A stretch of DNA of 64,000 bases from Cyanobacteria bacterium FACHB-502 (GTDB lineage: Bacteria; Cyanobacteriota; Cyanobacteriia; Elainellales; Elainellaceae): contig JACJNZ010000034.1 in the NCBI GenBank assembly GCA_014695325.1, positions 1 to 64,000 of the forward strand, read 5' to 3'. Made by a program: the position numbers and the translations under genes. The notes under the pieces are model-generated. The model made no database searches. It was not told the DNA's origin and worked only from the letters and a program-made list of their open reading frames with translations. Positions 26,919 through 33,809 of the stretch are shown piece after piece; positions within the stretch are counted from its first letter, which is position 1, and the number at the start of each line of letters is the position of its first letter.

Positions 26919-28670
26919 ATGAATCAGCAAGAACCCTCCCCCCGCATTCTCTACCTCGGCAGCGACATCAACACCGATGACATTATCCCCGCTAAGCGCG
27001 GCACAAACGGCGAACCTGACCACCTGAAACGCTATGCCTTTGAACACCTGATCGGCGAAGGCAAACTGATGGAATACGACATCATTGAAGCAGGCGACAA
27101 CTTTGGCTGTGGCTCCAGCCGCGAGTTTGCCCCGATCGCCATCCAAGCCGCAGGGATCCAAAAAGTCCGTGCCCGCTCCTTCGCCGAAATCTTTTACCGC
27201 AACAGCATCAACATCGGGCTTCCCCTCGAATTCCTCTCCCCATCCCTCCATTCCCTCACTTCCTCATCCACCCCCGCTCCCCTGATTCAATCCATCACCC
27301 ACTCCGGCGGACTCTCCTCCTTCAATGAACGCCGCCGCGCCGGAAAAATTACCCTTCCCCCCAGCCAAACCCCGCCCCGCCCGATGACAATGGCAGAAAA
27401 ACTGCTGGCACGCGCTTCAGGCAATGAATTTGTGCAGCCTGGAGAAGTGATATTTGCAACAGTCGATCTGGCAATGTCGCACGATGCGATCGCCGCTACG
27501 GTTGGAGAACGCTTTTATCAGGAATTTGGCGCAGATGCAAAAGTCTGGGATGCGAATCGGATTGTGTTTGTTGCGGATCACTTTATCCAGATCAACGACA
27601 TTCGATCGGATGCAGGCGCGATTCAAATGCACAAGCAGATGGTGCAGTTTGCCCAAGCCCAGAATTGCCGCTTGTTTGATGTGGTTTCTCCTGGTGAAGC
27701 GGCGGGAATTTGTCATGTGCTTCTGCCCGAACAGGGTTTGATTCGCCCGGGTATGGTGATCGCCGGAACTGATTCCCATAGTTGCACCTACGGCGCGTTT
27801 GGCTGCTTTTCGACGGGCGTGGGCACAACGGATATGGCAAACCTGTTCGCAATGGGCGATTTGTGGCTACGCGTCCCGGGAACGCTGCGGTTTGATCTGT
27901 CGGGAACCCTGCCGGATCACGTCAGCGCGAAAGATATCATGCTGTTTATTCTGGGGCAGATTGGCTGCGATGGGGCAGTGGGTAAAGTAATGGAGTTTTG
28001 CGGCAGTATTGTCGATGCGCTTGCGATCGATGAACGCATGACTCTAGCCAATATGGTGATCGAGTGTGGCGCAATGTGTGGCTTGATGGCGGTTGATGAA
28101 ACCACCCGTGCTTATCTGCGCGATCGAGGACAAACGGAGTTTCTCGAAATCACAGCCGATCCAGATGCCCAGTACGATCGCGTTTATTCTTTTGATCTTT
28201 CGAACCTGGAACCGCAAATTGCCTGTCCACCCAAGCCCGATCGCGTGATCAGCATCAGCGAACTGTCGGATGTGTCCATCACCCGCGCCTTTATCGGTTC
28301 CTGTACGGGCGGTAAGTTCCACGATTTGCAGCAGGCAGCTGCCGTTTTGAAGGGACGCAAAGTTGCCCCCGGTGTCAGCTTGTTTGTGGTTCCCGCATCG
28401 CAACAAATTCGTCAGCAGGCAAAAGCATCAGGAGATCTGCAAATTCTAGAACAGGCAGGCGCGCAAATTCTGAAATCGGGCTGCGGAGCCTGTATCAATG
28501 CTGGATTCGGCGTGTTAGGTAAACAGGAAACAGGCATTTACGCCACCAACCGTAACTTTAAAGGACGTAGTGGTGACCCCACGGCGCACAACTATCTGGC
28601 ATCTCCCCGAACGGTGGCGATCTCTGCGGTGCGCGGCAAAATTAGCGATCGGCTGGAAAACGATCGATGA
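26919..28670 (+). CDS. Fused LeuD-LeuC-like dehydratase/isomerase (HphCD-like)
   Basis: 583-aa aconitase-family enzyme with the two isopropylmalate isomerase subunits on one chain, small subunit first. Residues 1-115 are the LeuD-like swivel domain (SDINTDDIIPAK, NFGCGSSREFAP). A Pro/Ser linker (about 110-150) follows. Residues about 155-580 are the LeuC-like catalytic domain, with the Fe-S cluster cysteines in GSCTGGKF and SGCGACIN and the TDSHSCTYGAFG segment. The family isomerises 2-alkylmalates to 3-alkylmalates, the step before the IPMDH-like enzyme encoded just upstream. Together they match the HphCD/HphB pair; the first enzyme (HphA, an IPMS-like synthase) is not in the window. The substrate is inferred from context. 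Confidence 0.84.
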   Translation: MNQQEPSPRILYLGSDINTDDIIPAKRGTNGEPDHLKRYAFEHLIGEGKLMEYDIIEAGDNFGCGSSREFAPIAIQAAGIQKVRARSFAEIFYRNSINIGLPLEFLSPSLHSLTSSSTPAPLIQSITHSGGLSSFNERRRAGKITLPPSQTPPRPMTMAEKLLARASGNEFVQPGEVIFATVDLAMSHDAIAATVGERFYQEFGADAKVWDANRIVFVADHFIQINDIRSDAGAIQMHKQMVQFAQAQNCRLFDVVSPGEAAGICHVLLPEQGLIRPGMVIAGTDSHSCTYGAFGCFSTGVGTTDMANLFAMGDLWLRVPGTLRFDLSGTLPDHVSAKDIMLFILGQIGCDGAVGKVMEFCGSIVDALAIDERMTLANMVIECGAMCGLMAVDETTRAYLRDRGQTEFLEITADPDAQYDRVYSFDLSNLEPQIACPPKPDRVISISELSDVSITRAFIGSCTGGKFHDLQQAAAVLKGRKVAPGVSLFVVPASQQIRQQAKASGDLQILEQAGAQILKSGCGACINAGFGVLGKQETGIYATNRNFKGRSGDPTAHNYLASPRTVAISAVRGKISDRLENDR

Positions 28671-28679
28671 ATACCTAAG

Positions 28680-28704
28680 CTGTTGTTTCATAAACAGTGC
28701 TTTT
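28680..28704 (+). terminator. Possible terminator after the LeuD-LeuC fusion gene
   Basis: CTGTT (28680-28684) pairs with AACAG (28693-28697), with TTTT a few bases later. The stem is short, so the call is weak. Confidence 0.35.
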
Positions 28705-28788
28705 AGTAAAGCTTTCCTCACAAAATTTTGCACGAATTAAGAAGAATTGTTACAGTGCAGGAAACCTTGCTCCTTACCTCCTGCCTGT

Positions 28789-29169
28789 ATGAATCTTCTT
28801 TTCGGCATTATTCCAACTCCGTCACCGCTGCAAGCCAAGTCTCGTGTTTATGACCTGAAAGCCCGATTAGATTGGGGCGAGCCTGCCCTGACGATTATTG
28901 ATGTCCGCGATCGATCGGCGTTTCAGCTTAGCCATTTGCTCGGCGCGATAAATATGCCGCTTGAAGAATTACTCGATCGGGTACTGACCAGCCTGGAACG
29001 GACGCGGGACATTTACGTGTACAGCGATATAAACGAAGAAGCCGCAGAGGCAGCAGCGATTTTGCGAACTGCGGGATACCTCAATGTGTCTGAGCTTCAG
29101 GGTGGGTTACCTGCCTGGAAAGCAGTAGGCTATCCGATCGAGTCGGGCTTCTTCTGGCTCGCACTCTAG
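28789..29169 (+). CDS. Rhodanese-like domain protein, catalytic cysteine absent
   Basis: 126-aa single rhodanese domain: LTIIDVRDRSAFQLSHLLGAINMPLEEL, then the active-site loop and LQGGLPAWKAVGYPI. In active sulfurtransferases the loop begins with Cys; here the segment reads DIYVYSDINEEAAEAA, with no cysteine. It is therefore unlikely to transfer sulfur and may act as a binding or regulatory domain. ATG 28789 gives the natural start. It lies between the isomerase gene and a binding-protein gene, with no clear operon link. Confidence 0.85.
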   Translation: MNLLFGIIPTPSPLQAKSRVYDLKARLDWGEPALTIIDVRDRSAFQLSHLLGAINMPLEELLDRVLTSLERTRDIYVYSDINEEAAEAAAILRTAGYLNVSELQGGLPAWKAVGYPIESGFFWLAL

Positions 29170-29374
29170 GATCTTGAGTACAGGATCTTGAGTACGCCTC
29201 AAACATCCTCCAAAGATTGTTTAGCCGCAAAAATTGCTCACGCTCCATTTCCTCAAATCGCTGATGCTCGAATCTTTTATGATCGAGAGACAGAGTGGGG
29301 TCAATGCAATGCGTGCAGGAATAATTTCTGGAATCTCTTCTGAAATTGCTCAGCTTGGGCGACGCTTTTTGGCG

Positions 29375-31144
29375 ATGCGAAGCAGGTTTCCCCAGGGGGT
29401 AATCGGGCTGGTGCTGATTATGGCGATCGGGCTGTCGTCCTGTAATCCGAGCGAACTACGATCGCAGGCAGCCAGCGTGCCCCGGTTAGTCATCAGTGAA
29501 CTAAGCGAACCCAAGACATTTAACCCCGTGACCAGTCAGGAAACCACCAGTGTTTTTGGGCTGATTCTAGACAGCTTGCTGTCTACCAACGGCTTGAACG
29601 GGGATCTGGAGCCTGGATTAGCGGAAAGCTGGGAAATTTCGCCTAACCAGAAGCAAATTACCTTTACCCTGCGCGAGGGGCTAAAGTGGTCGGATAGCAC
29701 ACCGCTCACAGTAGATGATGTGCTGTTCACGTTTAACGATGTGCTGTTTAATCCCAAAATTCCCAGCAGCTCAGCAGATATTCTGCGAGTGGGCGAACAG
29801 GGCAAATTTCCGACGGTTGAGAAAGTAGACGATCGCCGCGTTCGATTCACTGTTCCCGAACCCTTTGCGCCGATTTTGCGGTTTGCGGGCGGTGTAGAAA
29901 TCCTGCCCAAGCACGTTCTAGCCGAGTCTGTTTCGACTCTGGATGGAAACAACCAGCCCAAGTTTCTTTCGACCTGGGGCACGGGTACCAATCCTGCGGA
30001 AATTGTAGGCAGCGGTGCTTACAAACTCACGAGTTATCGGGTGGGAGAGCGCCTGATCTTCGATCGCAATCCCAACTACTGGCGCAAAGATGCTCAGGGC
30101 AATCCTCAGCCGTATATCGATCAGTTTGTGATCCAGATTGTGGAATCGACCGATGCTCAGTTGACCCAGTTTCGGTCGGGCGGTTTGGATACGGCTGCGG
30201 TCACCCCAGATTATTTCCGACTGATCAAACGCGAAGAAAACCGGGGCGATTTCACAATTTATGAGGGGGGTCCTGCTCTCAGCTCCCTTTTCATGGCATT
30301 CAATCTCAATCAGGGCAAACGTAACGGTAAACCCCTCGTTAACCCAATCAAGTCACGCTGGTTTAATACGCTGGAGTTTCGGCAGGCAGTGGCTCAGGCG
30401 ATCGATCGCCCCACGATGATCAACAATATCTATCAGGGTTTGGGCGTTCCGCAAAATTCGCCGATTTATATCCAGAGTCCTTACTATCTTCCGCCTGAAA
30501 AAGGATTGCCCACCTACGAGTACAACATCGAGCAGGCAAAGGCTCTGTTGCAGCGTGCCGGATTCAAATACAACGCCCAGGGACAGCTTCTTGATGCAGA
30601 CGGCAATCGGGTGCGCTTTACCATGTCTACCAATGCGGGCAACAAAATTCGTGAAGCCAGCGGTTCTCAAATTAAGCAAGACTTGTCAAAAATTGGGATT
30701 CAGGTCGATTTTCAGCCAGTCGCCTTTAACACGTTGGTTGGCCAAATGACAGACAGCCTGGACTGGGACACGATGATCATGGGCTTGGGCGGCGCAGGAA
30801 TTGAACCCGATGGCGGTCGAAATGTTTGGTCGCCCGATGGACAGCTTCACCTGTTTAACCAGAAACCGGGTGAAGGAAAAACGCCGCTCGAAGAACGAGT
30901 CGTGGCAGACTGGGAAGCCGAAATCGGACAGCTCTATGTCAAGGGAAGCCAGGAACTAAACGACGACAAACGCAAAGCCATCTACGCCGAAATTCAAAAG
31001 CTGGTTCAGCAATACGTGCCAATGGTATATCTGGTCAATCCACTTGCCCTCTCCGCAGTCCGAAACGAAATCGAAGGCGTGAAGTTTTCTGCGCTCGGCG
31101 GTTCGCTGTGGAATTTGCATGAGCTGAAGCTGAGCGAGGAGTAG
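29375..31144 (+). CDS. ABC transporter substrate-binding lipoprotein (family 5, peptide/nickel type)
   Basis: 589-aa solute-binding lipoprotein from ATG 29375. The signal peptide ends in the lipobox LSSC, 23 residues in, so Cys is lipidated and the protein is anchored facing the periplasm. The body is a family 5 (DppA/OppA/NikA) fold: SEPKTFNPVTSQETTS, GLAESWEISPNQKQITFTLREGLKWSD, IVGSGAYKLTSYRVGERLIF, RQAVAQAIDR. Substrates of the family are oligopeptides, nickel complexes or similar; permease and ATPase genes are not adjacent, so the substrate is unknown. Longer starts at 29309 and 29234 are possible but make an unusually long leader. Confidence 0.88.
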   Translation: MRSRFPQGVIGLVLIMAIGLSSCNPSELRSQAASVPRLVISELSEPKTFNPVTSQETTSVFGLILDSLLSTNGLNGDLEPGLAESWEISPNQKQITFTLREGLKWSDSTPLTVDDVLFTFNDVLFNPKIPSSSADILRVGEQGKFPTVEKVDDRRVRFTVPEPFAPILRFAGGVEILPKHVLAESVSTLDGNNQPKFLSTWGTGTNPAEIVGSGAYKLTSYRVGERLIFDRNPNYWRKDAQGNPQPYIDQFVIQIVESTDAQLTQFRSGGLDTAAVTPDYFRLIKREENRGDFTIYEGGPALSSLFMAFNLNQGKRNGKPLVNPIKSRWFNTLEFRQAVAQAIDRPTMINNIYQGLGVPQNSPIYIQSPYYLPPEKGLPTYEYNIEQAKALLQRAGFKYNAQGQLLDADGNRVRFTMSTNAGNKIREASGSQIKQDLSKIGIQVDFQPVAFNTLVGQMTDSLDWDTMIMGLGGAGIEPDGGRNVWSPDGQLHLFNQKPGEGKTPLEERVVADWEAEIGQLYVKGSQELNDDKRKAIYAEIQKLVQQYVPMVYLVNPLALSAVRNEIEGVKFSALGGSLWNLHELKLSEE

Positions 31145-31145
31145 G

Positions 31146-31179
31146 GGGGAGTAAGGGAGTAGATGAATGATTACTCCCC
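31146..31179. terminator. Inverted repeat between convergent genes
   Basis: GGGGAGTAA (31146-31154) and TTACTCCCC (31171-31179) form a perfect 9-bp stem with a 16-base loop, between the binding-protein gene and the convergent S1-domain gene. It may end transcription from both sides, but neither strand has a good T tract. Confidence 0.4.
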
Positions 31180-31191
31180 TTCCCTCAACCT

Positions 31192-32070
31192 TTACTCAAC
31201 CCCACGCTGATCGATCGCCTTTCGAGCTTTTTCGGCTCTGGTTTCGGCTTCTGCCATGACTTCAGGCAGCTTTTCTAGCATTTCGCCAGGGTAGTTTTCC
31301 AGCACCTTGGTGGAAAGCGAAATTCGCCGCTTCACCGCATCCAGATCGATAATGAGGGCTTTAATGGGCTGTCCGATTTCAAAGACCTGGTTCAGGTCCG
31401 CAATATAGTTTTTGCTGATTTGGTTGATGTGAAGCAAGCCTGTGGTGCCGTCAAATTCAACAAAGACTCCAAAGGGCTTCATGCTGACGACCTTGCCCTC
31501 GATAAGTTGACCGATCGTAAGCTGGCTGAGGCTGACTGCCTGGGAGGCCATGCGCTGCGACAGCACCAAACGGCGGCGATCGGGGTCTACTTCGAGCACT
31601 GCAACGTTTAAGGCTTTGCCGATCAGAGCTTCTAGATTATCGCGCTCGACCAGATGCGATCGGGGAATAAACCCGCGAATGCCCTGAACTTCTGCGGTCA
31701 CGCCGCCTTTATTAATGCCGCTGACTCTTGCCTGCGTTGTTTGCTGATCTTCTTGCAGGGCTTGCAGTCTTGTCCAAGCTTGCTTGATTTCAAACTGGCG
31801 CAGCGATAGCGTTACTTGCCCGTCGTCGTTTTGCTCACGGATGATCAGGTACTCGCGCTCCTCGCCTTCGGGAAGAAATTCAGGCAGGTTAGTCACGCGC
31901 TTAAGGGAGGCTTCTTCGATCGGTAGAAATGCAGCCGATTTGCCGCCAATATCAATATAGGCTCCGTCTGAATCGTAGCCCGCTACTTTGCCCCGCACGA
32001 CCTGACCTCTCTGAAACTGATAGTCGTGTTGTTCGAGGGCTTTAGCAAAGTCGTCAGTAGAAAAGGACAA
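31192..32070 (-). CDS. S1-domain protein (30S ribosomal protein S1 paralogue)
   Basis: 292-aa RNA-binding protein with three S1 domains (about 20-90, 105-165, 180-250): GQVVRGKVAGYDSDGAYIDIGGKSAAFLP, ARVSGINKGGVTAEVQGIRGFIPRS and GKVVSMKPFGVFVEFDGTTGLLHI. Cyanobacteria carry short S1 proteins of this kind (Rps1a/Rps1b) that help mRNA bind the 30S subunit. On the minus strand AGGAGG is followed after 6 bases by TTG, which I take as the start at 32070; an earlier in-frame TTG (32091) precedes the ribosome site. The C-terminus is highly charged. Confidence 0.88.
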   Translation of the reverse strand: MSFSTDDFAKALEQHDYQFQRGQVVRGKVAGYDSDGAYIDIGGKSAAFLPIEEASLKRVTNLPEFLPEGEEREYLIIREQNDDGQVTLSLRQFEIKQAWTRLQALQEDQQTTQARVSGINKGGVTAEVQGIRGFIPRSHLVERDNLEALIGKALNVAVLEVDPDRRRLVLSQRMASQAVSLSQLTIGQLIEGKVVSMKPFGVFVEFDGTTGLLHINQISKNYIADLNQVFEIGQPIKALIIDLDAVKRRISLSTKVLENYPGEMLEKLPEVMAEAETRAEKARKAIDQRGVE

Positions 32071-32392
32071 AGTCAGCCTCCTAGAAACCAAGTTGAATTA
32101 CTCAGACTGAGATTACTCCGGCGATCGCCGATTGATTTGCCAATCGATCGAATGACGATCGTGATCGAAGCGATCCAGGCAATGATCTTAGCGAGATCTT
32201 AGCGATCCTCTCTGAGCACTACTTCCTGACCTATGGTACTCTCTCCATCCTGGGAATGACATCTCTCGCAGCGAGATCACTGGCGGATCTGCCAGCACCC
32301 CCAGGGGCAGCCTCGCAGCAGCGCGTTAACTCATTCGCTTGAGGGCAGACAGCAACAAATCTTGAGGTTTTGGATTCGTTTCAGCCGATGCT

Positions 32393-32478
32393 TACAGCCT
32401 TGTTCAGGCGATTGAAGTACAAAAAATGGGGCATAGCCCCTGCACTCCCCGTACCTTACGGGAGTGAAAAACGCTGTA
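32393..32478 (+). repeat. 86-bp dispersed repeat, copy 1
   Basis: The element begins TACAGC and ends GCTGTA (6-bp terminal inverted repeats). An inverted copy of exactly the same length lies at 58496-58581; about 72 of 86 positions match, and most differences cluster in the central GC-rich stem. It has no coding capacity, so it is a small MITE- or REP-like element. Confidence 0.75.
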
Positions 32479-32533
32479 TCCAGTTTGAGCTGGCTGGGTT
32501 GGGGGCAATTAATTTTTCTGGAAATTCCCCCAT

Positions 32534-32800
32534 TTAACGGGTAGCGAAAATCATCATGTTAAGCCCTTGGAGGAATTTACTCGCGCTTACACTGCGCCTG
32601 AAATAATTTCCTCCCTTGGGGCGGATTACGAAACACGCGATTCTAAGCAGCAATAAAGTATCCGCCTCACGAATCGTCATTACTACCATCGAATCTAAGT
32701 TCCAATGCCCATGAACATGTTCCGCCTCCGAATCCAATGCTGGAAGATTAAACATCTGCCCCTCATGCCCCACATGAGACGACTTTATCAGTCGCACCAT
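32534..32800 (-). CDS. Hypothetical 88-aa protein (weak candidate)
   Basis: Minus-strand ORF starting at ATG 32800, encoding MVRLIKSSHVGHEGQMFNLP followed by ALDSEAEHVHGHWNLDSMVV and a hydrophobic stretch (TLLLLRIACFVI). The composition of the first 55 residues looks coding, but there is no clear ribosome site and I recognise no family. It could be a small gene or the remnant of one. Confidence 0.33.
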   Translation of the reverse strand: MVRLIKSSHVGHEGQMFNLPALDSEAEHVHGHWNLDSMVVMTIREADTLLLLRIACFVIRPKGGNYFRRSVSASKFLQGLNMMIFATR

Positions 32801-32914
32801 TTAGAGAAATGCCTGAAGATGAGCGAACTTTCTGAACATCGCTTCTGAAACGTACTTTCGAGGTGTTTTCAAGGTACAGCCTTTGAGGGGCAGAGCAGCC
32901 TTCGAGCAGAGCAT

Positions 32915-33775
32915 CTATCGAAACGCGACGGATAGCTCGATCGCTGTCTCTAGTCGATCGCACGGTGGCAGCAGCGTCAACGAGTCTCTGGTGTTTAGCG
33001 CGTTGCGTGGGGCACTCCAGGGTTCGAGACAGTAATAGTCTTTTCCTTTGACCGTCCAGAAAACCAGCGTGGAAAACAGGGGATCGTAAGCGAGGGTCAG
33101 GTCAATTCGACGGGCAGCATCGGCAACGCTTGCAGACTCGCGAGAAATCTGGCGAAAGGCAACGTCAATTTCATCGCGATCGAAATCAAACTGTCCTGAA
33201 AACGGATGCACGGTTTGAGTTTGCTGATCCTGATACGCGATCGCCGGAATCTCGAACTGAAGCTGAGCCTTGTCATTGACTGGAAAATAGGGATGAAAGC
33301 CGATCGAGAAGGGCATCGGTTCAGCGGAACGGCTGGTAATCTGCTGCTCGATCCGCAGGCGATTGGGCAGAAGGCGATAGGTAAACCGTAACTCGAAGTC
33401 AAACGGGTACTGCGATCGAGTCAGGTTACTGCTGCTTAGCACAAGCTGGATTGCGTCAGCCGGGGAAGGGTTAACCACTGTCCAGGGCAGGTCGCGGGCG
33501 AAGCCATGCTGTTTCATTAAGTAGGACTTGCCTTGATGGGTGTAGGTGTTGTTGGGCAAGTTACCGCAAATAGGAAACAAAATGGGAATTCCGCCCCGGA
33601 CGCTGAGGCTGGGATCGGCAAAACGCGCTTCGTCTAAATAGAGAATGTCTTGCCCCTGCACTTGCCAGCGTGTGATGATTCCGCCCCGTTCGGGCACGAC
33701 TTCCAGGCGAGTTGAGGTTGCCTCGTCGGTAAGGATGCAGGTGAGAAACTGGCGTTGCTCGATCGAAAAAGCCAT
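32915..33775 (-). CDS. Aldose 1-epimerase family protein (galactose mutarotase-like)
   Basis: 286-aa beta-sandwich sugar epimerase. Seen: LEVVPERGGIITRWQVQGQDILYLDEARF near the N-terminus, GGIPILFPICGNLPNN (about 60-75), the catalytic His in KQHGFARDLPW (about 88), the second His in IGFHPYFPV (about 160), and LEPWSAPRNALNTRD. It interconverts alpha and beta anomers of aldoses or hexose-6-phosphates; the exact sugar is not clear. Transcribed leftward, downstream of the CapA-like gene on the same strand with a 34-base gap, so they may form an operon. Confidence 0.86.
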   Translation of the reverse strand: MAFSIEQRQFLTCILTDEATSTRLEVVPERGGIITRWQVQGQDILYLDEARFADPSLSVRGGIPILFPICGNLPNNTYTHQGKSYLMKQHGFARDLPWTVVNPSPADAIQLVLSSSNLTRSQYPFDFELRFTYRLLPNRLRIEQQITSRSAEPMPFSIGFHPYFPVNDKAQLQFEIPAIAYQDQQTQTVHPFSGQFDFDRDEIDVAFRQISRESASVADAARRIDLTLAYDPLFSTLVFWTVKGKDYYCLEPWSAPRNALNTRDSLTLLPPCDRLETAIELSVAFR

Positions 33776-33809
33776 AACAATTACTAAGCTTACGCGCTAG
33801 GGTTGGACG

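Larger units (their letters stand above)
32071..32914. other. Intergenic region with hairpins and a dispersed repeat
   Basis: Going left to right: three close hairpins (32261-32308: ATCTC/GAGAT, CTGGC/GCCAG, then a C/G-rich one), which would lie in a long 5' leader of the S1-domain gene; an 86-bp repeat at 32393-32478; and a weak minus-strand ORF at 32534-32800. Nothing else is recognised. Confidence 0.4.
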
